In this document: positions 1-9,974 of the stretch, piece by piece
Layout: each line of letters begins with the position of its first letter
How positions within the stretch are numbered: the stretch's first letter is position 1
NCBI RefSeq assembly: GCF_000212395.1
Contig: NC_015499.1
Location: 1,819,001 to 1,883,000 of the forward strand
Source of the DNA: Thermodesulfobium narugense DSM 14796
GTDB taxonomy: Bacteria > Thermodesulfobiota > Thermodesulfobiia > Thermodesulfobiales > Thermodesulfobiaceae
Length of the DNA: 64,000 nucleotides
Direction: 5' to 3'
The notes under the pieces: generated by a model
What the model was told of the DNA's origin: nothing
Seen by the model: only the letters and a program-made list of their open reading frames with translations
Databases searched by the model: none
Made by a program: the position numbers and the translations under genes

Positions 1-391
1 CATCAATTTCGTTATAAAAAGTATATTTCCCAACTTGCCTGATATCATAGTATCTTCCACTTAGTTTCAAAACATCATTATTCTTTATTGGAAGCCATCC
101 AAAAGAAAAGCAATTATAAACATTAGCATTTTCAGTTTTTATCTTAAATGTTGTATACTCATTTCCTTTTTTGGATGTTTTAAACTTTACATTATATATT
201 GTTCCTTTAACCTCAATATCTTTAAATTCCTTAGGTTGTTTGGTGTTTTCATAGTTATTTTTAGCATAGTTATTGCTCTCTTGATAAAAATTGTTTCTGT
301 TTCCACTAAAGTTTCTGTAAAGAAATAGACCTGCTATAAGGAACAAAACAATCAGTATCAAAAAAATTCTTTTATTCTTTAAGAAAGACAT
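1..391 (-). CDS. OB-fold membrane-anchored protein, 3' end beyond window
   Basis: The gene starts at an ATG at 391 and runs off the left edge, so the C-terminus is missing. About 130 residues are visible. The N-terminus is a short basic stretch followed by one hydrophobic helix (about residues 9-24), which fits a signal anchor. A polar Asn/Tyr-rich linker follows, then a beta-rich stretch (about 57-130) with alternating VKGTIYNVKF and YTTFKIKT strands, typical of OB-fold domains. A strong ribosome binding site (GGGGGA) lies about 6 nt upstream of the ATG. The next gene is divergent. I do not recognise a specific family. OB-fold binding is an inference from strand pattern only, and the protein is probably exported and tethered. 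Confidence 0.6.
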   Translation of the reverse strand, partial: MSFLKNKRIFLILIVLFLIAGLFLYRNFSGNRNNFYQESNNYAKNNYENTKQPKEFKDIEVKGTIYNVKFKTSKKGNEYTTFKIKTENANVYNCFSFGWLPIKNNDVLKLSGRYYDIRQVGKYTFYNEID

Positions 392-560
392 TTAATCTTC
401 CCCCAAACGTTTTTGTTTTCTAAAATATAATTTCAATCATTCTAATACTAAAACAAAAAAAATACATCGTTTAATTTAGTAATTTAGCTAGAACACAGAT
501 AATGGCAGTAGTTTTCTGGATTTTTTAAAATTACAGACAACAATTTAATTCAATTTTAAT

Positions 561-589
561 TTGAAAAAAGTATATTTTTTTGTTAAAAT
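561..589 (+). promoter_or_regulatory. Sigma-70-type promoter for the tlpA-htpX-fol cluster
   Basis: A -35 box TTGAAA (561-566) is followed after 17 nt by TAAAAT (584-589). The start codon of the thioredoxin-like lipoprotein lies about 30 nt downstream. This is the only good promoter seen before the forward cluster. An overlapping TATAAT at 589-594 has poorer spacing. Confidence 0.5.
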
Positions 590-619
590 ATAATAACTGA
601 AAAGTAGGAGATATTTGCT

Positions 620-1168
620 TTGAAATACATCCTTTTTACCTTGTTGTTAATTGGAATTTTAGCTTTATCTGGATGCGGCCAAAGGGTTGAACAAAAAGAA
701 ACTACCAGAAATGAAAGCGAAAACCAACTAATTGGAAAATTAGCTCCAAACTTCAAACTAAAGGACATGGCTGGTTTTGAAGTAAATTTATCGCAGTATA
801 GAGGAAAACCAATTTTGTTGGTCTTTTGGGCAACATGGTGTCCACATTGTAGAGTAGAAATGCCTCAAATTAACAACCTATATAAATCATTTAAAGAAAA
901 AGTATTGGTTTTTGGGATAAACGAAGAAGATGAAGAAAGCAGGATTTTGAAGTTTATGAGCGATTATCCTTTATCGTTTCCTATACTTCCTGACAAAAAC
1001 GGTGAAGTAGCAAGGTTATATAAAGTTAATTCAATTCCTGCAGTATTTTTTGTTGACCCATCCGGAGTTATAAGGGACGTCGACGTAGGCGAAACAAGCG
1101 TAACTACTATTGAAAATTGGTTAAAACCATATGTAGAGGAGGTAAAATCAAATGGGAGATCAAATTAA
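620..1168 (+). CDS. TlpA/ResA-like thioredoxin-fold lipoprotein
   Basis: A periplasmic, membrane-anchored thiol-disulfide oxidoreductase of the TlpA/ResA group, 182 residues. Residues 1-18 form a lipoprotein signal ending in LSGC, with Cys19 as the predicted lipidated residue. The AhpC/TSA-Redoxin fold starts near residue 38 (LAPNFKL), and the active site is WCPHC at 73-77. A cis-Pro is present in NSIPAVFFV. Family members reduce cytochrome c apoproteins or repair disulfides; the substrate here is unknown. The start is TTG, with GGAG about 9 nt upstream (607-610). The 3' end overlaps htpX by 17 nt, suggesting coupling. Confidence 0.88.
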   Translation: MKYILFTLLLIGILALSGCGQRVEQKETTRNESENQLIGKLAPNFKLKDMAGFEVNLSQYRGKPILLVFWATWCPHCRVEMPQINNLYKSFKEKVLVFGINEEDEESRILKFMSDYPLSFPILPDKNGEVARLYKVNSIPAVFFVDPSGVIRDVDVGETSVTTIENWLKPYVEEVKSNGRSN

Positions 1169-2006
1169 AACCTTCTTACTTCTTGGACTGTTAAGCGTTA
1201 TTTTAATTAGCATGGGTGGTTTAATAGGCGGAAAAAGTGGCCTTTTGATAGCCTTTTTAATTGCATTAAGTATGAACTTTATTTCTTACTGGTTTTCTGA
1301 CAAAATTGTTCTAAAAATGACAGGCGCTAGAGAAGTATCAAGAGATGAGGCACCAATACTTCACGACATCGTTGAAGAGCTTTCATACAGGGCAAATATC
1401 CCAAAACCAAAAATATACATTACCGATGACCCCTCACCTAATGCCTTTGCAACAGGTAGGGATCCTGAGCACTCAGCAGTAGCAGTAACAAGTGGTATAC
1501 TAAGAATCCTTAATGCAAGGGAACTAAAGGGAGTTTTAGGACATGAAATTGGACACATAAAGCACAGAGATATTTTAATATCCAGCCTTGCAGCTGTGTT
1601 GGCTTCTACAATAACCTTTGTAGCAGACATGGCAAGATGGGCAATGTTTTTTGGCGTTGATAGAGAAAGAGATGACAATAATAATCCTATAGCCCTTGTT
1701 GGAAGTATATTAATGCTAATACTTGCTCCAATAGCAGCTATGCTCATTCAATTTGCCATTTCAAGATCTAGAGAATTTCTTGCTGACGAAGAAGGGGCAA
1801 AACTCTCACGCGATCCTGATGCTTTAGCCGATGCATTAGAGAAATTACACAGAGGAGTAGAGTTAGTCCCGTCAGATACCTCCCCTGCACTCTCTCACAT
1901 GTATATAGTAAATCCTTTAAAAGGCGACTTTATTTCCAACCTATTCAGCACTCACCCACCTTTTGAAGAGAGAATAAAGAGGTTAAGAAATATGAGAATT
2001 TACTAG
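1152..2006 (+). CDS. htpX: HtpX zinc metalloprotease
   Basis: An M48-family membrane protease that degrades misfolded membrane proteins, 284 residues, the usual HtpX length. Two N-terminal membrane helices (about 5-25 and 30-48) precede the catalytic domain. The zinc motif HEIGH is at 131-135, and the third ligand Glu lies in SRSREFLADEEGA, as in HtpX. Two further hydrophobic segments lie between these motifs (about 142-165 and 181-203). The ATG is preceded by GGAGG (1138-1142) inside the end of the upstream gene. Its role in envelope quality control fits the thioredoxin-like neighbour. Confidence 0.95.
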   Translation: MGDQIKTFLLLGLLSVILISMGGLIGGKSGLLIAFLIALSMNFISYWFSDKIVLKMTGAREVSRDEAPILHDIVEELSYRANIPKPKIYITDDPSPNAFATGRDPEHSAVAVTSGILRILNARELKGVLGHEIGHIKHRDILISSLAAVLASTITFVADMARWAMFFGVDRERDDNNNPIALVGSILMLILAPIAAMLIQFAISRSREFLADEEGAKLSRDPDALADALEKLHRGVELVPSDTSPALSHMYIVNPLKGDFISNLFSTHPPFEERIKRLRNMRIY

Positions 2007-2052
2007 ATTTCTTTAGCACTTAAAATTAATATTTCATTTAAGGAGAATAATT

Positions 2053-2619
2053 TTGGATCAAGAAAAAATAAAAAGAGCAATTTACGATATATTGGTAGCA
2101 ATTGGGGAAGACCCAAATAGAGAAGGCCTTAAGGACACACCTGAGAGGATAGCAAGGATGTATGAAGAAATATTTTCAGGCATAAACGAAGACCCCCTCT
2201 CAGTGCTCAACGTAGAATATCACGAAAATACCGACGAAATGGTACTTATAAAAGATATACCGTTTTATTCCATCTGTGAGCACCATCTCATTCCTTTTAT
2301 AGGGAGAGCACACGTTGCCTATCTTCCAAAAGATGGCAGGGTTGTTGGACTCTCTAAGATCGCAAGGGTTGTAGACATACTATCAAAAAAACCTCAACTT
2401 CAAGAAAGATTAACATCAGAAATTGCCAGAACAATAATGAAAGGGCTAAACCCTTTGGGAGTGGCAGTTGTAGTAGAAGCCGAGCATCTTTGCATGAGCA
2501 TGAGAGGGATAAAAAAACCGGGGCACACTACTGTTACCTCTGCTTTAAGGGGAGCCTTCAAGGCTTCTTCTTCTACAAGATCTGAAGTTCTTAGTTTGAT
2601 CTTCGGAAGGCTTATATGA
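2053..2619 (+). CDS. folE: GTP cyclohydrolase I
   Basis: Converts GTP to 7,8-dihydroneopterin triphosphate, the first step of tetrahydrofolate synthesis. The protein has 188 residues. Zinc ligands are visible as Cys75 and His78 in ICEHHLIPF and Cys147 in [10 protein letters not shown], matching the type IA enzyme. The start is TTG (2053) behind an AAGGAG at 2040-2045. The 3' end overlaps folP by 4 nt (ATGA), so the genes are translationally coupled in a fol operon. Confidence 0.97.
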   Translation: MDQEKIKRAIYDILVAIGEDPNREGLKDTPERIARMYEEIFSGINEDPLSVLNVEYHENTDEMVLIKDIPFYSICEHHLIPFIGRAHVAYLPKDGRVVGLSKIARVVDILSKKPQLQERLTSEIARTIMKGLNPLGVAVVVEAEHLCMSMRGIKKPGHTTVTSALRGAFKASSSTRSEVLSLIFGRLI

Positions 2620-3455
2620 TATTTAAAGCACGTAACAGAAGTTTTGATTTGAAAAAAACTATTATCTTTGGAATTTTAAACGTAACGCCCGATTCATTTT
2701 ATGACGGCGGCAGGTGGTGTGAACCCGATATAGCAATAAAGAGAGCCTTCAAAATGATTGAAGAAGGCGCAGATATAATTGACTTAGGCGGGGAATCTAC
2801 AAAACCTTTTGTTGATCCTACCCCGCTAGATGTAGAAATAGAAAGAATTCTGCCAGTTTTAAAGGAATTGGTCAAAAATGATATAAGCGTTTCAGTTGAC
2901 ACCTACAAGCCAGAGGTGGCAAAAATTGCTCTGGAAGAAGGCGCTATCATAATTAACGATATCTTTGGCCTTAGATCTGAGGGCATGTTAGAAACAATTT
3001 CTTCATTTAATCCTAAGCCTGGCATAATTATAATGCACATGAAAAAGAATCCTAAAGAAATGCAGATTAATCCTGAGTATGACAACATCTTTAACGAAAT
3101 CTCAGAATTTCTGCACGCTCAAGCTAAAAAGGCCATCAGTGCTGGTTTTACAAAAGAAAATATACTCTTAGATGTTGGACTTGGCTTTGGGAAGAGTTTT
3201 AAGGATAATTTGAAACTGTGCTCAAATTATGAAAGGTTTTTAAAAGACAATTTCCTTCACCTCATAGGCCCTTCTAGAAAAAGTTTTACTGGACTTGTTT
3301 CAAAGGGCGTTCCTACTGAGGATAGATTGCCAGCAACTATTAGCGTATCCAGCATATGTGTTTACAAGGGAATACATGCACTTCGAGTCCACGATGTAAA
3401 AGAAATAAGACTTGCTTGTGATATGGCAGAAGAAATGAGAAAATTAAATATTTAA
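2616..3455 (+). CDS. folP: Dihydropteroate synthase
   Basis: Joins p-aminobenzoate to 6-hydroxymethyl-dihydropterin pyrophosphate. The 279-residue TIM barrel shows the family signatures in order: LNVTPDSF (21-28), DLGGEST (57-63), [10 protein letters not shown], the GLGFGKS pterin-site segment, GPSRKSFTG and a C-terminal RVHDV. Overlap with folE (4 nt) and folK (1 nt, TAATG) places it in the middle of a tight fol operon. No folB (dihydroneopterin aldolase) lies beside it. Confidence 0.97.
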   Translation: MIFKARNRSFDLKKTIIFGILNVTPDSFYDGGRWCEPDIAIKRAFKMIEEGADIIDLGGESTKPFVDPTPLDVEIERILPVLKELVKNDISVSVDTYKPEVAKIALEEGAIIINDIFGLRSEGMLETISSFNPKPGIIIMHMKKNPKEMQINPEYDNIFNEISEFLHAQAKKAISAGFTKENILLDVGLGFGKSFKDNLKLCSNYERFLKDNFLHLIGPSRKSFTGLVSKGVPTEDRLPATISVSSICVYKGIHALRVHDVKEIRLACDMAEEMRKLNI

Positions 3456-3961
3456 TGCCATTTGCATATTTGTCTCTTGGATCAAACATTGGATATAGGA
3501 AAAAATATTTAAAAAAAGCAATAAAGTTTTTAAGAAAAAACTGCTGTGAATTGCTAGCTGTTTCGAATATATACACTACAGAACCTCTTGAGGTTACCAA
3601 TCAACCATATTTTGCAAACTGTTTGATAAAAGTCAAAACAAAGCTTTCACCCATCTCTCTCCTTCATTTGTGCAAACACATAGAAAAGGAAATAGGGAGG
3701 TTTAAAACATTTAGATATGGGCCAAGAGTTATTGACATTGATATATTAAGTTATAATTATTGTATAGGAAGTAATGATATGATAGAAATATTAAACCATT
3801 CTTATAATGTAGCAAATAAAGAATTGACCATCCCACACCCAAAAAGTGTGGAAAGGGATTTCATTAGAGTCTTATTTGATGAAGTTCTCGGAAATTCTTA
3901 TAAGAAATTACAAGGAGTGAACAGAGGGGATAAAATTGGCCACAGAGCTAGTAGAAGTTAA
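3455..3961 (+). CDS. folK: 6-hydroxymethyl-7,8-dihydropterin pyrophosphokinase (HPPK)
   Basis: Transfers pyrophosphate from ATP to 6-hydroxymethyl-dihydropterin, supplying the substrate of FolP. The 168-residue protein begins AYLSLGSNIG and carries the metal/ATP segment YGPRVIDIDIL and the C-terminal IPHPKSVERDFI typical of HPPK. The ATG overlaps the folP stop by 1 nt. The C-terminus overlaps the next gene by 26 nt. It lacks an N-terminal aldolase domain, so it is not a FolB-FolK fusion. Confidence 0.95.
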   Translation: MPFAYLSLGSNIGYRKKYLKKAIKFLRKNCCELLAVSNIYTTEPLEVTNQPYFANCLIKVKTKLSPISLLHLCKHIEKEIGRFKTFRYGPRVIDIDILSYNYCIGSNDMIEILNHSYNVANKELTIPHPKSVERDFIRVLFDEVLGNSYKKLQGVNRGDKIGHRASRS

Positions 3962-4436
3962 GGTTTTAGGCGTAACGATCGACCCGACCAACAACCAAAC
4001 TGTTGTAATACTAAAAGAAATTGACTCAGATAGAGTTTTGCCAATATGGGTAGGCCCGTTTGAGGCCGGGGCAATCGCTATGGCTATAGAAAAGATAAAA
4101 CCCCCAAGACCCATAGCATACGACCTTATAAGTGATATTATGCAAGTATTTGATCTAAATGTAGTAAAAGTAATTATAGAATCTTTAAAAGACGGCGTCT
4201 TTTATGCTCAAATAGTAATTTCTCAAAATGATAGGGAAGAATATTTAGATTGTAGACCATCTGACTCTATTGCAATTGCAGTGAGACTTCTTGCTCCAAT
4301 ATACGTCAAAAGAGATCTTTTTGAGTCTTCATCGGTAAGCTTTATAAAAAAGGAAATAGATGATGAGGAGGAGGAAACAAAAAAGTTTAAAGACTTCATA
4401 AAAAATCTAAAACCTTCCGATTTCAAATGGCATTAA
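3936..4436 (+). CDS. DUF151 bifunctional nuclease-family protein
   Basis: A 166-residue DUF151 (bifunctional nuclease, BFN) protein. The hallmarks are VEVKVLGVTIDP at the start, LPIWVGPFEAGAIA (about 34-47), and the RPSDSIAIAVRLLAPIYV segment near 103-120. Plant members have DNase/RNase activity; the bacterial role is poorly defined. The C-terminal tail is acidic, with EEEE around residue 147. The start is TTG (3936) behind AGGGGA, inside the end of folK. It also overlaps tamB by 10 nt, so it is embedded in the cluster. Confidence 0.88.
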   Translation: MATELVEVKVLGVTIDPTNNQTVVILKEIDSDRVLPIWVGPFEAGAIAMAIEKIKPPRPIAYDLISDIMQVFDLNVVKVIIESLKDGVFYAQIVISQNDREEYLDCRPSDSIAIAVRLLAPIYVKRDLFESSSVSFIKKEIDDEEEETKKFKDFIKNLKPSDFKWH

Positions 4437-7400
4437 AATGTCTTAAATATGCCAGTACGTGTAGCTTTATATTATGTATATTTTGTTTAATCCTCTTCCT
4501 AAATATCGATAATGTAAAAAAAACCTTTATATATCCTATAATAAGTTCAAATTTACCAGAAGGAACAAGTTTTGAATCAGCTGACATTAGCCTTAACAAG
4601 ATCATAATTCATAACGCAAGCATCAATAATGACTTTAAAGCAAAAAAGGTTTATGTAAGCTTTTCTATTTCTCTAATACCTTTTAAAATAACACCAACTG
4701 AAATTAAGCTTTACGACGCTTCGCTAAATTTGATATTCACCAAAAATAAGGGTTTTTCTTTGCCTGAAGATGTTTTAAAAGCGTTTACCCCAAAAGAAGG
4801 CGTCCCACCTGCCAATTTTATACTGGATGCCTATAACTCTACTCTAATTATAAAAAATAGCATGATAACTCTTCCTGTAAATGCCTTCGGTTTTGTCGAA
4901 AACAATTCGTTAAACCTTAAAGCAGTTTCAAATTCAAATTACGGAGATATAAATTGCACAGTAAAAATTGAGCCAGATAAAAAAGAGTTTTTATTTTATG
5001 CCCACAACGTAGAAGCCAAAGAACTACTACAATTTATTAACCTTGACAAAAGAATAGCACTAAAGTCAGGCAAAATTTCAGCAAATGGCAGTTTTATATT
5101 AGAAAAAGAAAAGCCCTTAACTAACATTTATATCACATCAAATAATATATCAACAGAAGTAGACAACCAAGCCCTTGCCGGTCCTCTTGAGCTATATATT
5201 AATTACCCATCTTTGAATTTAAACTATTTTTCAAGGAAGTCTAATTTTGGACCAATAAAAGTGAGCCTATCATATAATTTGGAGTCTGATGGAAAAGCTC
5301 AAATATTTTTGCCGCAATACCCTTTGAAAGACCTTAACTGCACTGTAAGCGCTTATTTATATACAGATAGCATTAACTCTCCTTATTTTTATGGCAGGTT
5401 TAATGCCACAAACATGTCTTTTAACGATATTGAGTTAAAAAATGTAAGCGGTAAAATTAATACAGACGGATATTCTTCACATGGAACTTTAGAAGCTTCA
5501 CTCTTTGGCTATCCAATATCTGGAGGATATGCTATAAGCGCTGACAAATTTGCATTTGTGGGAAATTATAGAAACGTTAACTTTACCCTTCACAAAATAA
5601 ATAACCTGGCTCAAATTCAGGGCAATTTTTTGTTTAATTATAGGCAGATCTCCTTTAATTCGATCATTAACTTATCAAGTAACCCTATAGACTTCTCAGG
5701 AACATTAGGTTCAGGAAATTTTTCAGGAAGCATCGTAAAAAACACACTTTTATCAAAGGTTGAATTAAATCTTAAAGATTTTTTGGACGTAGAAAGCGGC
5801 AACGCAAAACTCAATATAAATTATTCTTCAAACACTGGTCTAAATACAAAGGTCAACTTTGCAATGCTAACGAGGTATGGAGCTTCCTTAAAGGGGATAG
5901 GATCTATTTGTGCCAAAAACTCTAGCAACATAGAATTCGATTTTTCTTTATTTTCAGGTACAAATGAAGCATACATCAAAGGCAACCAAAACAAATTTGT
6001 TGCAAGCGGAAAAGATATTTCCATTGACGCATTATATCAACTCTCTCCCTTTACCTTTGAGGAAGGGAAGTTGATTAAAAAACCAAATTTAAAATTTTTA
6101 TACGACATCGGAATTATAAGAGGCTTTCCAACACCCCCATCAAACAAAATTCTATATCAGGTATATTCAGTAGATTTAAACAAAGGCACTACGATACTCT
6201 CGCCCGAGTCATATCTTTCATTTTATCAAAGCGTTATAAAAAGCATAAAACCCTATCAACCGCCAACTTATCTTGAAGGCACTACATCATTTGAGATAAC
6301 TTATGACAATGGTAGTTGGAAGGGAGAAACAAGTATAAAAAATTTTTACTCAAATTTTTATTCATTTTCCAGCGCAAATGTTAAATTTCATGGCAATAAC
6401 AATGAATTCTTTATTGACGATGCAAGTATTTACAAGGATTCAGGAAGATTAAATTTTTCAGGTTTTATAGCCCCTGTCTTAAATATCAGTGGAAAAACGA
6501 AAAATTATCCGGTAGACTTTGAAGGTTTTAGTTTACTAGCTGACTCTACATTTAGCTTTTATCATTCAGAATCCTCTACCAGAGGCACAATAAATCTTAC
6601 TTCTGACAACATTTCTTACAACGGAAAGAGCGGCGGTAAATTGTCTATGGACGTATCCTTAGATTATCCATTTCTAAAAGTAAACGAACTCTCATTAGAA
6701 CATGATGGGCATACAGCAATCCTTAAGGGCACTCTTCCAATGAACAAAGAAGCGCTCAAAAGCAGTGAAGCCACTGACTTAAAGCTTTCAATATCAAACT
6801 CAAGCATTGCACTACTTTCCTTTTTGTTACCAAAAAATATGTCTATAAAATCAAGTGAAGGAGATATAAATCTTCAAGTCTCTGGTAGCTTTGATTCACC
6901 AACCCTTAGTGGAAGCGCCAACATACCTAATATGACAATACTTCTAGACAATCAAGAGATCAAGCTAAAAGATTTCAGCGCAAAGCTTGCGGGCAACGAA
7001 ATAAATCTGGCAGGGTATCTTATTGAAAACGGTGGTATTGCAAGCTTAGATGGACATATAAACAGCAGAACAAAGGATCTTGATATAAATATTTTAGGAA
7101 AAAACTTTCCTGCAAATCTTGGAAAAGCTTATAATGGATTGGCAGACTTTTACTTAAATTTAGGTGGAAATGTATTTGACCCAATCTTAAAGGGCAACAT
7201 TAATTTAACAAAAGGGCATATAGGCTTTTCAAATAGCAGTGCTTCTGTCTTGCCAAATATTAAATTAGATCTTAGTGTAAACATTGGAAAAAATGTTGAT
7301 TTTCAAAACGATTTTTATACTTTGTATCCTTCTGGAAATGTCAAAGTAGCAGGCACATTAAACAATCCAATTATATTTGCAGACCTGAATATTAATTCGG

Positions 7401-7963
7401 GTAGAATTTCTGTTTTCGATCAACCATTTCAGGTTACAAGAGGACACATTAAGTATACTCCACTTAGTCATACTGTAAATATTTTAGCCCAAAGCAGCAT
7501 ATCAGAATACAAAGTATACCTTACAGTAAGCGGACAACTAGAGAGTCCAAAGCTTTCCTTCTCGTCAGTGCCAGAACTAAGCGAATCTCAGATAATAGCC
7601 CTAATTGGCACTGGCAAAAATCCTGTTACTTATGCTTCAACAGTAGCGGCAATGTCACCTATAACTGCCGTATCACAGGCACAGGGAATATTGTTTGAAC
7701 CGATAAAGCAGGCATTAGGATTGTCTCGACTATCCTTTGGAATGTCTGTAGACGGCAAACCAGAAATCACAATTTCAAAATCCTGGAATGAAAAAATTTC
7801 AACTTCTGTCACCTATACGCTTGGAGTAAAACCTCAAGCCACCTATCAAGCTGATATGCAACTTTCAAAGGTTACTTCTTTTGTTATTAGAAACTCAATA
7901 ACAGACAACACATCGTTCGATAGAGGTACATTTGTCGGTTTGTATTACAGATTGAGATTTTAA
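4427..7963 (+). CDS. tamB: TamB/YtfN-family envelope protein (AsmA-like, DUF490)
   Basis: A very large (1178-residue) protein with one N-terminal membrane helix (about 10-26) and a long beta-rich body of repeated amphipathic strands. This is the pattern of TamB and the bridge-like lipid transport proteins. The C-terminal DUF490 region (roughly 850-1178) has the family features: repeated GNINLTKGHIGF- and PIIFADLNINSGRI-like segments, LSESQIIALIGTG, and a beta-barrel-like ending in YYRLRF. Such proteins span the periplasm and move phospholipid to, or help assemble, the outer membrane. No TamA/BamA partner is in the window. It overlaps the DUF151 gene by 10 nt. Confidence 0.88.
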   Translation: MALKCLKYASTCSFILCIFCLILFLNIDNVKKTFIYPIISSNLPEGTSFESADISLNKIIIHNASINNDFKAKKVYVSFSISLIPFKITPTEIKLYDASLNLIFTKNKGFSLPEDVLKAFTPKEGVPPANFILDAYNSTLIIKNSMITLPVNAFGFVENNSLNLKAVSNSNYGDINCTVKIEPDKKEFLFYAHNVEAKELLQFINLDKRIALKSGKISANGSFILEKEKPLTNIYITSNNISTEVDNQALAGPLELYINYPSLNLNYFSRKSNFGPIKVSLSYNLESDGKAQIFLPQYPLKDLNCTVSAYLYTDSINSPYFYGRFNATNMSFNDIELKNVSGKINTDGYSSHGTLEASLFGYPISGGYAISADKFAFVGNYRNVNFTLHKINNLAQIQGNFLFNYRQISFNSIINLSSNPIDFSGTLGSGNFSGSIVKNTLLSKVELNLKDFLDVESGNAKLNINYSSNTGLNTKVNFAMLTRYGASLKGIGSICAKNSSNIEFDFSLFSGTNEAYIKGNQNKFVASGKDISIDALYQLSPFTFEEGKLIKKPNLKFLYDIGIIRGFPTPPSNKILYQVYSVDLNKGTTILSPESYLSFYQSVIKSIKPYQPPTYLEGTTSFEITYDNGSWKGETSIKNFYSNFYSFSSANVKFHGNNNEFFIDDASIYKDSGRLNFSGFIAPVLNISGKTKNYPVDFEGFSLLADSTFSFYHSESSTRGTINLTSDNISYNGKSGGKLSMDVSLDYPFLKVNELSLEHDGHTAILKGTLPMNKEALKSSEATDLKLSISNSSIALLSFLLPKNMSIKSSEGDINLQVSGSFDSPTLSGSANIPNMTILLDNQEIKLKDFSAKLAGNEINLAGYLIENGGIASLDGHINSRTKDLDINILGKNFPANLGKAYNGLADFYLNLGGNVFDPILKGNINLTKGHIGFSNSSASVLPNIKLDLSVNIGKNVDFQNDFYTLYPSGNVKVAGTLNNPIIFADLNINSGRISVFDQPFQVTRGHIKYTPLSHTVNILAQSSISEYKVYLTVSGQLESPKLSFSSVPELSESQIIALIGTGKNPVTYASTVAAMSPITAVSQAQGILFEPIKQALGLSRLSFGMSVDGKPEITISKSWNEKISTSVTYTLGVKPQATYQADMQLSKVTSFVIRNSITDNTSFDRGTFVGLYYRLRF

Positions 7964-7990
7964 AAATTTATAGGGACATAATAAAACGAA

Positions 7991-9862
7991 TCATTTCTTA
8001 GGTGTTTTTTGAGGGAAAAATTCCATCTTGAATTCAAATTTTGGGTAAATGGTCGGTAGTCTCAAGATATGATAAGTTCTTAAACCCATAGCAACCCTTT
8101 CAAGCCAGGAAGAAGTAGGCCAGCCCAGATGAACAACTATCCTTCTGTCCGGAAAACTCTCCTGCAATAAGCCAAGCAAGCCATTTATGCCGCCGTCAAT
8201 CCCCCAAAAATGATTGACCGGAATTATAAAATGATTATTTGATATTCGTTTAGGTATGCTTTGCCTGGACATAAAAAACGTTACAAAAATTTTTGAAGAG
8301 TCATCGATTCTTTCTGATGTACGTTCCATAGGCCTTCTAAAATAGATATGAATATTGGATATATCATTTTCCTTTATGTAGTTTATCACGTCTTGGGGCT
8401 TCTCTGTTGATATCTTGACAGCTTTATCAATATTCTTACTTCTTATAATAATAGTTCCAAATATCAAGAAGACAATTAACGAAGAGAGCCATAAAAGAGC
8501 ACCATCAGGCTTGTCTTTAAGTAAAAATATAAAGCTTCCCAAAAACAATATGAAAAGGAAACTATTTAAAAGTATGCTTGTAGAATATTCTTTTACATCT
8601 TCTCTACCCCTGTACGCCCTATATACTATAAGGTTAAAAAGGTTTATTACAAATGTGGCTACAAGACCTATTGCGTACATCTGTGCTACAGTATGCTGAT
8701 TGCCGGATGTTATCAAAATTATCGAAATAAATGCAGTAGACATAATAATAATTATTCTATACGCTGCACCAAATCTATTGGTTTTCGTTAGCGGTTTAAA
8801 TTTATACTTTTCCGCAACCCTATCAAGAAGCTCAACAGACGCTACCATCGCAGTATTTACAGCAAATATCAAAGTAACAGCTGCGAGTATTACTACTATT
8901 ATTGCTAGTGGTAAGCCGCCTAACATACGTGAAAAAAAGGTTATAAGATCTTCTGAGTGATCTATTGGATTTGGTACTTGTGAGAGGGCAAGCGTTCCAA
9001 CCAACGGTATTATAATCCCAACTGTTAAAGCAAGCGTAATATATGCCTTTTTGATAGTTTTCCAATTTTCTACTAGTGAATGCGTCTGCAATACAGATTC
9101 GATACCTGAAAAAGCAAGTATAGTAGCCGACATATTAAAAGTAATAGACGTGTATGAGTGGATCGGATTGGAAGTTAAAATATCTTTTAAGCTAGCATGA
9201 TATGCATCAATAAGAAAAGGCAATCCTGTATTGATATTAAAAAGTCCTAGAATTGCAACGTTCACCAATACGACAGCTGCAATTACAAATATAGAATAAG
9301 TTACTTTAACATTTTCCTTAATGCCTATCAAATTAAGGAAGGCAATAAACAATATAATCGAAACTTCAAATATTATCTTTAGTTCATGGGGAAATGCTAG
9401 GAGAGAGTGTATATTGTCTATAGCAGAAACGCTTGACATTGCTGCAGTCGTAATATAGTCAACTATTATAGAAGCAACAGCAACAAAAGAAAAGGTCTGA
9501 CCAAGAACCAAATAAGAAAAATTATATACTCCGCCACCTTTAAGATTATTTTTTTCAAGAATTTCAGCAACTTCAGTTAGAGAAAAGGAATATAAAGTTA
9601 CCATTGCAAAAGTAAAAACAAGGTAGAAAACAGCATGTTTGCCAATAAAGTGAAAAGCCTCACCGGGAGCATAAAATATAGACGTTAATTCGTCCATCAT
9701 TGTAATTACTGCAACCCCCATAAAACCTAAGAAAAGCATTCCACCTTTTTTATAGTATAAAATCCTTTTTCTCTTTGTAAGGTAAAACAGCGCTGCAAGA
9801 AGCAAAGCATTACAAAAGATCATAATTAAGATCTTGAACGTATCTAAACCAGTTACAGTCAA
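7991..9862 (-). CDS. APC-superfamily amino acid permease with C-terminal soluble domain
   Basis: A 623-residue transporter with about 12 hydrophobic segments spread over residues 1-485. The family region GGGVYNFSYLVLG (about 109-121) resembles the substrate-binding G-rich segment of APC permeases. The C-terminal 130 residues (about 490-623) are hydrophilic, with alternating alpha/beta character, and may be regulatory. The substrate is unknown; amino acid uptake or exchange is the family role. The start is TTG at 9862 with GAGGAG about 13 nt upstream, so a slightly different start is possible. It converges on tamB with only 27 nt between the stops. Confidence 0.82.
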   Translation of the reverse strand: MTVTGLDTFKILIMIFCNALLLAALFYLTKRKRILYYKKGGMLFLGFMGVAVITMMDELTSIFYAPGEAFHFIGKHAVFYLVFTFAMVTLYSFSLTEVAEILEKNNLKGGGVYNFSYLVLGQTFSFVAVASIIVDYITTAAMSSVSAIDNIHSLLAFPHELKIIFEVSIILFIAFLNLIGIKENVKVTYSIFVIAAVVLVNVAILGLFNINTGLPFLIDAYHASLKDILTSNPIHSYTSITFNMSATILAFSGIESVLQTHSLVENWKTIKKAYITLALTVGIIIPLVGTLALSQVPNPIDHSEDLITFFSRMLGGLPLAIIVVILAAVTLIFAVNTAMVASVELLDRVAEKYKFKPLTKTNRFGAAYRIIIIMSTAFISIILITSGNQHTVAQMYAIGLVATFVINLFNLIVYRAYRGREDVKEYSTSILLNSFLFILFLGSFIFLLKDKPDGALLWLSSLIVFLIFGTIIIRSKNIDKAVKISTEKPQDVINYIKENDISNIHIYFRRPMERTSERIDDSSKIFVTFFMSRQSIPKRISNNHFIIPVNHFWGIDGGINGLLGLLQESFPDRRIVVHLGWPTSSWLERVAMGLRTYHILRLPTIYPKFEFKMEFFPQKTPKK

Positions 9863-9974
9863 ATTGATCTAACACTCTCCTCAAAGTAAATAAATATATC
9901 TACTTATTTTAACATTCAAAGTTAGCTGTAATTATTTCTAAATAATATTGCATAAATATAAACATTTATAACTT

